This document shows positions 47,822-59,752 of a DNA stretch of 64,000 nucleotides, in pieces; the stretch's first letter is position 1; each line of letters begins with the position of its first letter. The position numbers and the translations under genes were made by a program. Location of the stretch: contig NC_057862.1 of the NCBI RefSeq assembly GCF_019393635.1, forward strand, positions 418,545,669-418,609,668, read 5' to 3'. Under the pieces are notes generated by a model. The model searched no databases. It was not told where the DNA came from and was given only the letters and a program-made list of their open reading frames with translations. Source of the stretch: Dromiciops gliroides (Eukaryota > Chordata > Mammalia > Microbiotheria > Microbiotheriidae).

Positions 47822-47971
47822 GGGACAGCTAGGTGGCGCAGTGGATAGAGCAAGGGCCCTGGAGTCAGGAGTACCTGAGTTCAAATCTGGCCTCAGACAC
47901 TTAACACTTACTACCTGTGTGACCCTTGGCAAGTCACTTAATCCCAATTGCCTCACTTAAAAAAAAAAATG
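47822..47971 (+). mobile_element. WSINE-type SINE
   Basis: Flanks TTAAAGTTATGTACATTCA on both sides. Confidence 0.95.
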
Positions 47972-48663
47972 CTTAAAGTTATGTACATTCAAACAGACAA
48001 AAAAAAAATACACATTTCCAAATATACATCCACATTCTTCACACTGCACTAGAAAACTTTTAAAATGATCATTTGTCCCCAGGGAAAGTCTCTCAGACTT
48101 TGCATGAGCCAAAATGTATTTTTAGCAAACTTTTTTGCAGTCGAATTTTGCTGACCCTAGCACTTCTCCTTTCCCCTCTCTCCCCATTCTTTCTCTCTCC
48201 TCAATTAGGCACTGAGGAGTTGGTGAAGAAATCATTAGCCTCTTTGCACATTAAACTGTCTTGGGGTTAGCAAGCTGAAGTACTAGAGCTTAGACTGTTA
48301 TCTGTAAATTGGGCAACTGTCAGCTCCTATTAGGGGAGGGCCCTGTTGATTTCTTTTTCTTTTTTAATAAGTTTTTGCTAATATTTTCTGTTATCTATAT
48401 TATTATAGTTATCCCATGTATCCTTCTCACAACCCCTCCCAAAAAGCCAACCCATATGACAAATGATATATTTTAGAAAGGAAAATCATCCCAACTCATT
48501 GATATATTGAAAAAGTCTGAAGCATGTATAATGTGTAACATGGGTGGTCCTCTCACTAGGGTGGGGAGGAGGGCACCCTGTTAATTTCATGACCTTCCTT
48601 TTGTGTCCTCAGTTTCTCCAATTTCTTAGCAGACAAGTAGAGCTGTGTTAAAATCTCTTCTGC

Positions 48664-48818
48664 AGGGGCAGCTAGGTGGCACAGTGGATAAAGCACCGGC
48701 CCTGGATTCAGGAGTACCTGAGTTCAAATCTGGCCTCAGGCACTTTACACTTACTAGCTGTGTGACCCTGGGCAAGTCACTTAACCCCCATGGCCCTGCA
48801 AAAAAAAAAAAAATTAAA
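48664..48818 (+). mobile_element. WSINE-type SINE
   Basis: Perfect flanks TTAAAATCTCTTCTGC (48648-48663, 48819-48834). Confidence 0.95.
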
Positions 48819-48890
48819 TTAAAATCTCTTCTGCTACTGTTAAAAGCAGACTTCTCAAGGCCAACCCCTCTACATGTACCCCCTTGATCC

Positions 48891-49402
48891 TGTAAAGAAT
48901 TAATTGTGATTAGCCCTGGCAGGCACCACCACCACCATGGTGCTGGCAGTTCACGTCATCACCACGAGCCAATGCCTACATGGGCCTGGCAAAATTATAA
49001 TGACTGGAAGCCCAGTGAGGGCAGTCATGTGACTGTCAATCAGGGTTGCCAGCCAATTAGATTGGGGCTGTGTATGGACGGCCCGGGGTTTGCTGGGAAG
49101 GAGAAGGGAGGAGATTCGCCATTTGGGCATGTGAGCTGGAGAGAGAGAGACAGGGCCTAGCTGTTTTGCTCTTTGGGAACAGCTGCATGTGGTTGATGTG
49201 TTTTTTCAGGTCATATTATTTTCCTTCCCCTTTTCCCCTTTTCCCTTATCCCTAGTTCTACTAAACTTACTTGTGTTTTAAATTCATTCTCGTTAATAAA
49301 CCCTGTTTTGTTTCGTTTTTGAAAGAGGCTGTTAATCTCCTTGCTTACCCCAATATTACGGCAAACTACCTAACACTCCCCAATTAAAATTTGGCCCTTA
49401 CC
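48891..49402 (+). repeat. Solo LTR, ERV1 family B
   Basis: 512 bases from TGTAAAGAATTAATTG to TTTGGCCCTTACC, flanked by ATCC on both sides (48887-48890, 49403-49406). AATAAACCCTG is the polyadenylation signal. It is the only LTR here in plus orientation, and a shorter sibling of 51494-52234. Confidence 0.8.
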
Positions 49403-50391
49403 ATCCCATCCATTCTTGTCTTCTCTAGCAGACTGTTCCCACTATCATTTTCATTCTCTATATTCTTCCATTTCCATCTCCTGTCTCCTTCCCTGCAGCC
49501 TACAAATGCAACGTCTTTTTTTTTTCTTTTTTATCTCATATTTATTTTCTTTTTTGTTACATTTTGAGTTTTGTGTGTTTCCTTCCCTCACTTCCAACCA
49601 ACCCCACATTAGAGAAGGCCAACATTTGATAAAGCTATATATGTGAAACCCATGCATTTCACATCCTTAAAAATTCTCATTTTATCCTACCATCCCCTCT
49701 AGATATTCTCTCTCTCCTCTTTGTGGCTAAACTCAAGAAAGCCATCTATGGCTTTCTCTATAGCCTGTGCCTCTCCAGTTCCTTTCCTTTCTCTCATCTA
49801 AACTCCCCCAAATCTGACATCCAACCTTATTCAACAGAAACTGTTCCCTCCAGATCATCTCAATTTCCATGGATTCAAGGGATTTTTTTTTCTCAGCCCT
49901 CACCCTTTTTTGATATCTCTGCATCATTTGATGTCATTAATTACCTTCTCTTCTTAGAATACTCTTCCTTCTCCAGATTTTGCTCTCTCCTGGTTCTCCT
50001 CCTGTCTCCTGTCTGATTGCTCCTCAGGTTCTTTTTTCCTGGTCCTTCATCCTGGTTATACTCACTAACCACATGTATCCTAGGCCCTCTTCTATTTTCT
50101 CTCTACAGTATACTATTTCACTTGTTGATCTTATCAACTCCTATAAATTCAATTATTGTCTCTATGCAGATAACTCCTAGATCTAGATATCTAGCCCCAA
50201 TCTCTTGCTTGAGCTCTATTCTAACATCACCAAATGCCTTTGGGTCATTTCAAAATAGATGTCCCATCTGGCTCTCTGACTCAACATGTCCAAATCAGAA
50301 CTTGTTACCTTTCCCCTCAAATCTTCTCTTCTTCCATACTTTCCTGTTACTATCAAGGGCACAATCATGTTCCAATTCACCAAGCTTGCTA
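49400..50391 (+). mobile_element. L2 LINE ORF2 segment, interrupted by the LTR cluster
   Basis: CTCCTGGTTCTCCTCCTGTC, GTCTCTATGCAGATAACTCC, CAACATGTCCAAATCAGAAC. The L2 breaks near 50391 and resumes near 52240. Confidence 0.8.
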
Positions 50392-51493
50392 TAAGAATAG
50401 AGTCGGCCATGCTGGCTCCATCTTATGACTCAATTATGGATTTAGCTCAGTTTCTTTTCTATTTAATTATGGGTCTAGTCCAACTTAATGCAATTATGGG
50501 AATTGTAAGAAAACTTTATTGCACTGTTTGACCCCAAATCTAAATGGCTGGGAAGACCAAACACTTCTACCTCTTGTTTAGGTGCCCTTAACTAAAAACC
50601 TAGGTTATGCTGATCACAAACCCTGTCAGATCTGAAGATTGATGCAAGGAGTTTTCTCACAATTATACATCTCAAGTAACCCTTATGTCTGTAAGGGCCT
50701 AAAATTCTGGCTATGATGTCTAAAATCTAATGAGTGGTCACCTTAAATTAGAAGCATTAGCAAGAGTTTAGACTTTTAAGTATTTATTAAAGTACATCAG
50801 AAGTTAGTGAAGAGAGAGAGAGAGGTAAAAAGCAAACTTCATCTAACTACCTAAGAGAGCCCAGCATCTGTCTTCCCGCCAAGCCGAGGTCCTGAAACAA
50901 AAGGCTTCCTCCCAGAAGCCTCCTGTGAAACAGGAAACAGGGCCCTCTACACATATACAGCTCCAAGCTAATTGGTTGGTAGCTCTGATTAACAGGACCC
51001 ATGGGTGGCAAACATCATTCCTGATGCCAATCTGACCTTCAAAACCCCAGAAAAGGTCACTTCTGGATGCTAAAGTCACATGGTTTCTTTTCAAGCCAAA
51101 GCTCACAATGTCCATCCCAGCAGGGGGTGTCATTCCAATTCTCACATCTTATCTGAAAACTGGCCCCATACTGGTCAGTCAGTTAGTGTTTCTTTGTTCC
51201 TTTGATTGAATATAGTTACTTCAGGGAAGTGGGACACCTCTTTTTCTGATTTCAAGGAAGTGAACCTGGTTGTTCTTCCCTCAAGTCAGAAAGCCCCTAA
51301 CCATTCCTCCAATTAGAATTCAGATTACCTAATCTTTTATTCTGGTTTATATCCTATTGTTTTCTCTTAATGCATAAAAATGTATTGCCTTGTATTTGGA
51401 ATACAGTGCCAATCTAAGGAGGCCTGGTCCTTATTTATTATGCCATTGCCATGCATTGCTTAATCAACTGATATGCTCAGAAGCCCAAACCTG
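50392..51493. other. Unassigned insertion in L2 around the family A LTR
   Basis: 50392-50689 and 51147-51493 fit neither the L2 nor the known LTRs. GAGTCGGCCATGCTGGCTCC has an LTR-like flavour, so an older LTR that received the family A LTR is possible. Confidence 0.3.
50690..51146 (-). repeat. LTR, ERV1 family A
   Basis: 457 bases from TGTGAGAATTGGAATGACAC to TAGGCCCTTACA on the minus strand, with AATAAATACTTAA. Sibling of the provirus LTR. No clear target duplication. Confidence 0.75.
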
Positions 51494-52234
51494 TGTAAAG
51501 GCCAAATTTAACATGGGGATAGTTGATTGGGCGGCTCGCTGTAATATTGGGGTTCAGAAAATGAGAGACCTCTAGGTCCAAAGTTTCCTCCCTTCCAAAC
51601 TGCCTTTTTTAGTTATTTCTCCCAGACTAATAAGAAAAGAGATTAACAGCCTCTTTTCCACAAACAAACCAGGTTTTATTAAAGGGAACAAAATTTACAA
51701 CACAGATCAAGTTAATAAAGCCAGGGACAAAGAGAAAGGGAATAGGGGAAGAGAAAACGAATAAGCTCCCTGGCTCTAGCAAAAACTGACTCAAAACCCA
51801 AACTTGCTTCCAGCTCAGCTAGCTCAAAGAGCTGACCTAGGTTCCACAAACTCACCACCACCTGGGGTCCATAGTTTCAATGAGAGTCAGCTGTGCAGTC
51901 TCTCCCCAGGCTGAAGCTCCACACACAGCTCCTCTTCCCACCCCACCCCCCACCTTTTTTCCTCTTCCACAGGAAGGGGAGGTTCTTAGCCCTGCTGAAT
52001 CTCCAATTGGTTCAACATACCCACTGGGTTGTCCCCATTATAATTTGGCCAGGCCCATGTGGGTGTAGGGGAACTACTAGAGGAGGTTTAGATACTTAGT
52101 TGTTCTTTTCTGTAATCTCTTCAAGTACACACCCATCTTCTCTTAGGCTTTTTCAAGATTACATCTTTTCAGTCTGACCATAATGAAGCAAAGATGTGGT
52201 CATGGAAACCCCAAATTACAATTATTTCCTTACA
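51494..52234 (-). repeat. Solo LTR, ERV1 family B
   Basis: 741 bases on the minus strand from TGTAAGGAAATAATTG to TTTGGCCTTTACA, with a perfect CCTG duplication outside (51490-51493, 52235-52238). It shares its start, the GGCCTGGCCAAATTATAATG block, AATAAA and GAGGCTGTTAATCTC with the plus-strand LTR at 48891. Confidence 0.82.
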
Positions 52235-52239
52235 CCTGT

Positions 52240-52620
52240 TTTCTCAGTTATTTCAGATTTCACCTGCTCCCCTCAACACACTCTGATCCAGCCACAATGG
52301 CCTTCTTGCTGTTGCTTGAATATGACTCTCCATTTCCCTTCTCTTTGCCTTTATACTGGCTATCATCCATGCCTAAAATGTTCTACCTTCTTATCTCTTC
52401 CTCCTGACTTCCCTGGCTTCTTTCAAGATTCATCTTCTTTCTTAGATTCCTTTCCATCTACTCTGTATACATCTATATATAACTAGTTATTTTCTTGTTT
52501 GTCTCCCCCACATTAGATTGTGAGCTCCTTGAGAGCAAGACTGTTTTTGCCTTTCTTTATATCTCTAGGCCTTAACACAGTGCTTGATACATAGTAAATG
52601 TGTCTGTGTACAAGCACTTG
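52240..52620 (+). mobile_element. L2 LINE 3' end, continuation of 49400-50391
   Basis: ACTCTGATCCAGCCACAATG, CATTAGATTGTGAGCTCCTT, ACAGTGCTTGATACATAGTA. Confidence 0.78.
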
Positions 52621-52924
52621 TAGACTGATTTGTGTTCCTTATTTTTATCATGTTTTTGTTGCCTCCAGCATTATGTCTATCAGCTTTTCATCCCCTACCC
52701 CAGAAGTATACTTCAGCTTTTAGAGCTACTTTACTTCAAGAAACCAAGGATCAAAACTTTATTAGCCCAGAATACATATCCTTTCCCTGATATTCTCCTC
52801 ACCTTTAAAAGACTAATTGAGGTAGCTGAATCTACTCCCTGAGATCTCATCCTTCCTTTCTAAAGAGTTCAATTTTAGATACCAAGCAAAAGAACATAAT
52901 CTTACACTCCTTGCATTAATGAAG

Positions 52925-53913
52925 GAAATTTTTAAAAGTTTATTAAATTCTTACTATGTGACAAGCATTGTGGGATACAAATTTAAAAAAAAAGAAAGAA
53001 AAACTAATACCCTGCTCTGAAGGAATTCACACTCTAATTGAGGAAGATAACACACAAAAGAAAGTTTAGCTTCAGAGTAGATAGAAAAGTTCAGAAGTCC
53101 TAAGGATGCATCAGATGGGCAGATGGCAAAGGCCAGGGGTGCATAGGTTAAGTCAGTGCTCATATGATGACAGTGCCACAGATCTGCAGGAAATAGTGGC
53201 AAAGGTATGGTCATCCTCCATCTGACCAGAAGGAATGGAGTTGATAATTCTATTCAAGGCATGTGAAAAGTCAAAAAAGTCCAGATGATTGGCCAGAGAA
53301 AGAGGTAAAGGGAGAAGGTAGTAGGGGAAGGCACCCCAATGGTGGTGAGTCTCCTGATACCCCATCCTGGATGGGTTCTGAATGGCATACAAAAAGAATA
53401 TAAAGATACATGTACTGATCAACTCCACAGATCACCTAGTTTCTAAGATGTCTATTATGGAACCTGAGGAGCAAAGCAACATATATAGTACGCAACTCCT
53501 CTCTCCTCTTCCTATATGAATTGGTGGAGAATTTGACTGAGGATGGTGGCAGGAAGTAAGGAAAGATTCAGGTGCAATGGCAGGCAGGTGCTTGTTTGGC
53601 CTGGTCATTCTCTATATCACCACTCAAGTTTGAAGAGGGAAGGACACCAAAAACAGCAACACTACTCTTTGCCAGGGCTGGCTGCTGAGTCTACTAATTC
53701 TGCTTTCTGATGGACTAGCTGAGATATAAGTGATCATTGGTCCCCTGGAACAATCAGATAACAGAATGGGGAAAGAACAACCTTCCTGAGTTCCAGTTTG
53801 CACTGTATTCTCAAGACCTATGTCTTGCGTCCCAGATGCAGAGTTCCTGCACAGATTCTGCCTCTGTTTCTTATGTATAATACTACTAGAAGTAGGCATT
53901 GACTGTTCTGTAG
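52925..53913. other. Unassigned sequence before the provirus
   Basis: Starts with an old repeat-like motif (CTTACTATGTGACAAGCATT). Small minus frames show no recognisable product. Confidence 0.4.
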
Positions 53914-53917
53914 AAAC

Positions 53918-54361
53918 CATAAGGTCTAAAATTCTAGCTGTGATGTCTAAAATCTAATGAGTGGTCGCCTTAAATTAGAAAAGTATAGCATCAATCTTTG
54001 GACATTAAGTATTTATTAAAGTATATTAGGGGTTAGCAAAAAGAAACACGTGGATAAAGAATGAGATTTGCCTGCTCTCCCTATCCTGCCTGCCCCAGCC
54101 ACCAAGCTGAAGTCTGGAAACCAAAAGGCCCTTACTTCTCTGCCACTTCTCCCAGAAGCCCCCTGTAAAACAGGGCACACACAGCTCCAAGCTAATTGGC
54201 TGGTAACACTGATTGATAGGACCCACAGGTGGCAGACACAACTTCTGGATACCTTCGAAACCCCAGAAAGGTCACTTCTGGATGCCGAAGTCACATGTTT
54301 TCTTTTCAGGCCAGAGCTGACAATGTCCCTCCCAGCAGGGGGTGTCATTCCAATTCTCATA
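53918..54361 (-). repeat. 3' LTR of the ERV1 provirus (LTR family A)
   Basis: About 444 bases, read on the minus strand from TATGAGAATTGGAATGAC to AGAATTTTAGACCTTATG, with an AATAAATACTTAA polyadenylation signal. It matches the LTRs at 50690-51146 and 60290-60661 along its length. A purine tract (GGCGGGGAG) adjoins its start, as expected for a 3' LTR. Confidence 0.8.
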
Positions 54362-54789
54362 CTCCCCGCCGTGCTTCATGCAAAGAAACATCATTTCCTC
54401 ACATGAAGCAATAACATTATAGATACTTATTTCTAACAAAGTAAAGGGGATGAAAAGAGAGAAAAGGAAATTGAGCGGTGCATTAACAAAGGCTAAAGGG
54501 GGCACTCCCCTTTAGTTAGTGGACATTATAAACAGTGTATACAATGTGGAAAAGGAAAACAGGAAAATGTCCATTTGAGTCTTTGGAAGTCTTTTCTCAG
54601 ATGATTCTTGGGATGCCTTCTGGGTGTAGTCATGGAATGGAGGTCTTTTCAGGTGTTTCAGATGCTGGTAATCAGCTGGGAAATTTTCCTACAAAATTGA
54701 GCTTAACACAACTTTAAATAGCTTTGCCAATAATCAGATCAAACAATGACTTCTCAAAAACGTGTCTAAGGAAATTCAGAATCTTAGTT

Positions 54790-55261
54790 GTTACACATGA
54801 AACATATAATAAAAACAAAAAATTGAAACATTCTCTAAAACTTAATATCACTACACTCTCCCCTGTGGAGGATAAATTGAGAAGACAATTGTGATATGAA
54901 TTTAGAAAATAATTTTTATCTTTGTTTCATCACTTTTTGCATCATCTGCCTACTTATCCTCATGCCATTATAAGAAATTAAAGAATCTAATATAATTGGT
55001 AGCAGATGCCAAGGCCAAATCCAACATTGTATTTATCATGACACCTGAGACAGTTATGGGGGTTACCACAAAAGAACAAAGAAATAACTGAATCAGATGC
55101 ATAGGATTGAGATGTCCATGGCATCAGGCATATAGGAGGGCACCTGGTGCCATGTGGAGGAAAATTAAACCAAGAAAATTCAACCTTGACGCTTGCCAAT
55201 AGCCATTTTCTCAGCCTTTCCCAAAGCAGTTTTTGTTTTTATTATATGTTTCATGTGTAAC
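54790..55261. repeat. Perfect 32-base inverted repeat with a 408-base spacer
   Basis: 54790-54821 (GTTACACATGAAACATATAA and on) is the exact reverse complement of 55230-55261. Matching stops sharply at both ends. Confidence 0.9.
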
Positions 55262-55282
55262 TTTTGTAAAATATGTCCCTAT

Positions 55283-55748
55283 TGTGAGATTTAAAATTGG
55301 ATATTAGATCATAAATCTCCCCTACTTAACCTTTCCCTTAATTTATCTCCCAAACTAGTAAATGGAAGCAGCTTTTGGTTTTCTAGATAGACCTTTTTAT
55401 TTATAGTTATGATAGTCACAAGGTGATGTTGATTAGAAGGATAGGAAAGTAGAAACACAATACAAATCGTCTTAAGTCTAAGCTTAGTCTATATTCCTTA
55501 TAAAAACTCACCAAACCGAAAAAGGCCACCTTTGGAGAGAGAGTCTGTGCCGCGCCGTCAGGAGTCCCGCCAAGCAGGCAAAAGGCCTCCTCTCCTTCTC
55601 TCCCCCCCGGAAGTCAAAAAACCCGGCAGGCAGTCTGACATGCGCAGCAGGCGGACTGTTCATCTCCTCCCCAAAAGGGTGGTCCTTGAAAAACTGGCGT
55701 CTTTCAGTTATCCTAACCGACTGTTAAAAACTTTCATATTTTACCACA
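55283..55748 (-). repeat. LTR of a second ERV family inside the provirus
   Basis: On the minus strand it runs from TGTGGTAAAATATGAAAG to TTTAAATCTCACA, with TATAAGGAAT, AATAAAAAGG and a CpG-rich middle. A purine tract (AAAGGGGGGAAA) adjoins its start, so it behaves as a 3' LTR whose internal region extends to higher coordinates. No matching 4-base flank was found. Confidence 0.6.
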
Positions 55749-56084
55749 TTTCCCCCCTTTGCTTCCTCAAGAAACGGAATGTTTCCTTGATGGAACAGTA
55801 AAAAGAATATAATAACTTTTGCTGACTAATAATATGCGAACAACAATACAGAAAAGGAAGAGAGGAAAGTTTTGTCCAGAGGGGCGATTTTTTTTTTTTT
55901 TCCTCATGAACCGACGCTTTGACATTAGTCTTGCAAAGGGAGAGCCTCTGCAGAGAGTACATGTTACAGATAGTATATAACAGAAAGGAGATAGTAAAAG
56001 CTAATAAAGCAAAACAGTTCATATAAAGTCTCTGAGTTCTCTTGTCTTCTTGAAGTGGTAAGATGTCATCAGGAGGAAACTGGA

Positions 56085-56175
56085 TTCTGGTCTGGAAAAC
56101 TGGATTCTGGACTCTGGTCTGGATTCTGGATTCTGGTCTGGATTCTGGACTCTGGACTCTGGTCTGGAAAGCTGG
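56085..56175 (+). repeat. Short tandem repeat of CTGGATT/CTGGACT/CTGGTCT units
   Basis: About a dozen 5-7 base variants of CTGGAYT in a row, inside the provirus internal region. Confidence 0.85.
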
Positions 56176-57507
56176 ATTATCTTCTTTAACTGTTTGAATT
56201 GCTGTATTTTTAAAACCTTAGCATAGCATTGTCAATGATCAAATTAATAAATTCCATTACATTCCCTCCTTTATATGGTTAGACTTGTAATAGAGGGTTG
56301 AGGTAGTTATGCAATGTGTAACACTTTTTACCACCATGTGTCTGGATCAAAGCCAAATTTAGTATGTGTTCATGACACCTGAAAATGTTATGGAAAGGTT
56401 ATCATACCATACCTCATGGTTCTGAGACAGCCAGTGATTGTGCTAGGCCACAGGTGAATTCAACTGAGTGAGATAAAAAGATAAATAAGTTCAGTTAAAT
56501 TAGGTTAAATTAGGAGGGAGAGAGGATGAATACTGGACTGTGCCTAGTAATTGTGCTCTACATAGTCACCATCATAAGCAAACCATGGACTTACGTATAC
56601 CTGTCTCTCCTTTTGTTGCACATATATTCTCTCCAGGGCCTGCATCAGAGTTCACAGCAAGTTAGTCTCTGAAATGATAAGTTTCCATATTTCTGAAATC
56701 TCATTAATTTCACCAAAGACAGTATGATGGTAAAAATTGCGTGCTATGCTGCATAACTGAGAATATATTAGTGATATATACAATAATTCCAAACCATACC
56801 CAGAGTATAATGACATATAAATAATAAACGAATGTAAATAGCTGATTATATTAGGCATTGTTACATAATCTTCTTTTAGACAGTAGACCACATCATCTTA
56901 TACAAGAATTCTCTAGTATAACAGTAGCAGATACTTAAAGTGGTGATTAATTCATCAAAAAGAAATAAGACTTCAATTAGCAAGATTCAATATTCAATGT
57001 TTTCAGTGAGGTATCAAGCAATTTCTGGTACTTTTTAGTTAAACAGAACAACATACAAGAGAAAGGAGAAAAATAAATAAATAAAACAAAACTCATTAGA
57101 ACTCATGGTTCTCTCAAAAAGAAAGAGTAAATAAAAAAAAAAGAAGAATTCTGGTAGCTTCTGAGGCCCGATAGCCTCACCCACACTATTGATGGCAATA
57201 ATAAATTTGATTACATGAATATGAAAAAAACTTTTGCAAATGTTCCCCTCTTTTTTTATATGTTTATCAAAAATAATACTTCTAGAATCAATTTACACTT
57301 GCCATGAAAACCAATTTGCCAGGGAAATGCTTTATAGAATTTGATCAAATAATCAGTTGGAAAAAACAAACAATTTAGAATATGGGAGCACAATACTCCC
57401 AGAGTTAACATTGTATTATGAAATCAAAACCATCTTGCATTGTTTCAGAATTGGAGAGAGAGATGAATAGAACAAAATACACATGGAAAAATAAGAAACA
57501 ACAAAAT

Positions 57508-58371
57508 TCAATATTCTACATGTGCTGGTACCGGTTTTACGTGGGAGCAATGTATCCATGAGACCTTCTCTCTGATTTTGTCCAAGGGGCCAGCCCGTAC
57601 TTCTGCTCCTGCCTCATGGAGTTCATGTAGTCTGGCTTGTAATTCCTGTATATAGGAAGCAACAGAGGCACCTCCCCCCACCAATGATATATATACTGGG
57701 GGAAAAGGTTTTGCTTGGATAGGAGGATGGCCAAAAAGCATCTCATAAGGAGATATATGTAGTTCTCCTCTTGGCCTGCTACGCAAATAGAACAGAGCCA
57801 AGGGTAGAATATCAGGCCACTTCAAATGAGTTTCAGTGCACTATTTGCCTGTCATACTCTTAAGCTCTTAATTCATACGTTCCACCTGGCCTGAGCTTTG
57901 TGAGTGGTATGGTATATGGAATTTCAGAGTAACTCCCAAGAAAGAGTAAATTTGGGATAAAACAGAATCAGTAAAATGAGTGCCTTTGTCAGAATCAATG
58001 CGGGCTGGTGGGCCAAAGCAAGGGACTATTTCTTTAAGGAGGGTTTTGGCAACAAAGACAGCTGTGGCTCAGGAACTTGGAAAAGCTTCTACCCACCAAG
58101 TGAGTTGATCAACTATAACAAGGCAAAACTTATAACTTCCTGCCTTAGGCATTGTAATATAATCAATTTGTAGATGCTCAAAGGGTTTATATGCTAAAGG
58201 ATGTCCTCCATAAGCTTTAGCCAGGAAAGCATGTTGATTATAAGTCTGACAGACTGAACAAGAAGCACAAACCCTAGAGGCCACATTAGTAACTCCAGGG
58301 GCAATCCAAACCCTTTTTACTGAATTCACAATTCCTTGTGCACCAAAATGGCCTTTTCTGTGGATAGGCAT
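57508..58371 (-). pseudogene. Retroviral pol (integrase) remnants of the ERV1 fossil
   Basis: Fossil pieces of a gammaretrovirus-type integrase: zinc-binding domain, the start of the catalytic core (LQIDYITMPKAGSYKF) and the later LPLALFYLRSRPRGELHISP segment. They are broken and not a gene. Confidence 0.85.
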
Positions 58372-58372
58372 A

Positions 58373-58457
58373 CCTGGACGCCAAAGTCACATGTTTTCTT
58401 TTCAGGCCAGAGCGCCCAATGTCCCTCCCAGCAGGGAGTGTCATTCCAATTCTCACA
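58373..58457 (-). repeat. Partial 5' LTR of the ERV1 provirus (family A)
   Basis: The first 85 bases of the family A LTR (TGTGAGAATTGGAATGACAC on the minus strand), with the AAAC duplication directly outside. Confidence 0.75.
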
Positions 58458-58599
58458 AAACTATTGTTTATACTTCTTTGCCTGCTCACATGGGGCACAG
58501 CTTTCAAAAATTAAAGACTCATATACTAATCAAACTACCAAGGAATTATATTATAGAACCAGATAAAATTTGGAAGGAAAATTAACAATCTCAAAAAAC

Positions 58600-58800
58600 A
58601 ATGAAAAAACTAATAATAAAGCATGGATATGACAGAAGAAACATCTGCCCGCATACATATTTAGTTCATTTTTACCTAAAAGATAACAAAAATGGAGGGA
58701 GAAAAATTTGAAACTAGAAATCTTAGGGAAACAAATGTTGAAAACTATCTCTACATGTAACTAGAAAATAATAAAATACTTTTATGAAGTTAAAAAAAAG
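58600..58800 (+). mobile_element. L1 LINE 3'-UTR tip
   Basis: GAAAAATTTGAAACTAGAAA, TTGAAAACTATCTCTACATG, AATAAAATACTTTTATG. Confidence 0.7.
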
Positions 58801-59752
58801 ATCATGAAAATGTCCTCAAGATTTAGTGTAGAGAATCAATGCATTGAAATAACTTCCTGGTTGCCTCTGTATAAAAGCCTGGCTCGGGAAGGCCTGGGGA
58901 TGTAGAGAGTTGGAGGAAGGGCTACAGAAAAGAGGGGTGAGTGCTGAGGAGGTGGTCATAGTTACTGACTGAGCGTACTAATATGTCAAACACCAAATCA
59001 GTCTGGTATCTTTACTGAATGCCCTTTTCATTCTCTTGTTAAGTTTTTGTTTTGGTTTTTTTGCTAATGTTATACAGTGATTCCATTTTAAACTTGATCT
59101 TGAACCACAAGACTGACTGGAGTCAGGGCTTGTCCAGAATGGGAAAACAGCATAATCATCAAAACATTATGGTACGGATTAGAAATCAGTCAATAAATAT
59201 TTGTTGTTTTTCAGTTTTTTTTAAAAAAGAATTAAACACTCAAACTGTAAGTGTGCTAGAATTTTTGGATCCAGATCAATTCTATGTCTGGAAAGACTTC
59301 TGAGTTTTAAGAGAGCTGGGAGACTGCAACCACTTGACGGATGTGTTATTCTTTCATTATGCATTATGTACTGGTTCTTTTGTACTTTTTATGTTCACAC
59401 TGATTCCCTACTTAGTAAATGTCATGTATGATATTCAGACATATTGATCTACTTCTGTTTAGGAAAGATCCCAGTTATGCCAAGGTCCCATGACGAGGGT
59501 CATGTCAGAAAAGCAAGTAGGGGATGAGACAGTTTTAATTTCCTGAAAGTATGTTGTTGCTGCCCATACAGAAAGGCAGAACTAATGGATAAATCTCTTA
59601 ATGGTCAGAAAACCATAGACATCAAAACTCTTATTTAGTACATCTCCAGCTGGACATGTGCAAAGTGCTGGGGTCTACATGGGAATCATTCAGGGTGAGT
59701 GTAGTCCTGTGTGCTCACCCCAGAACCTAGATCCTCAGGACTACATTGGAGT
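58801..59752. other. Unassigned sequence with a TATA-like motif
   Basis: CTCTGTATAAAAGCCTGGCT at about 58865 resembles a core promoter or LTR piece, but no LTR ends or exon follow. 59950-60289 and 62651-63549 also show nothing clear. Confidence 0.3.

Larger units (their letters stand above)
53918..58457 (-). mobile_element. ERV1 (gammaretrovirus-like) provirus fossil
   Basis: Minus-strand provirus bounded by AAAC on both sides (53914-53917 and 58458-58461), the 4-base duplication typical of gammaretroviral integration. Parts: 3' LTR 53918-54361 with AATAAA and a purine-rich tract just outside it; internal region; integrase-like pol remnants 57508-58371; partial 5' LTR 58373-58457. Integrase signs are an HxxxH/CxxCxxC zinc-finger pattern, then FEHLQIDYI and WVEAFP, and downstream LHISPYEMLFGHPP. 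A second, different LTR (55283-55748) lies inside it. The copy is clearly broken, with many breaks, and non-functional. It is old, though its LTR is still easily matched to siblings at 50690 and 60290. Confidence 0.82.

Noticed and set aside
50690-51146. Target duplication for the family A LTR
   Set aside because: Flanks TGTC and TCTT do not match; a nearby shared CTTAT is offset and would not leave TG..CA ends.
57508-58371. Integrase-like frames as a host gene
   Set aside because: They lie inside a provirus with LTR pieces and target duplications, and are broken; retroviral fossil.
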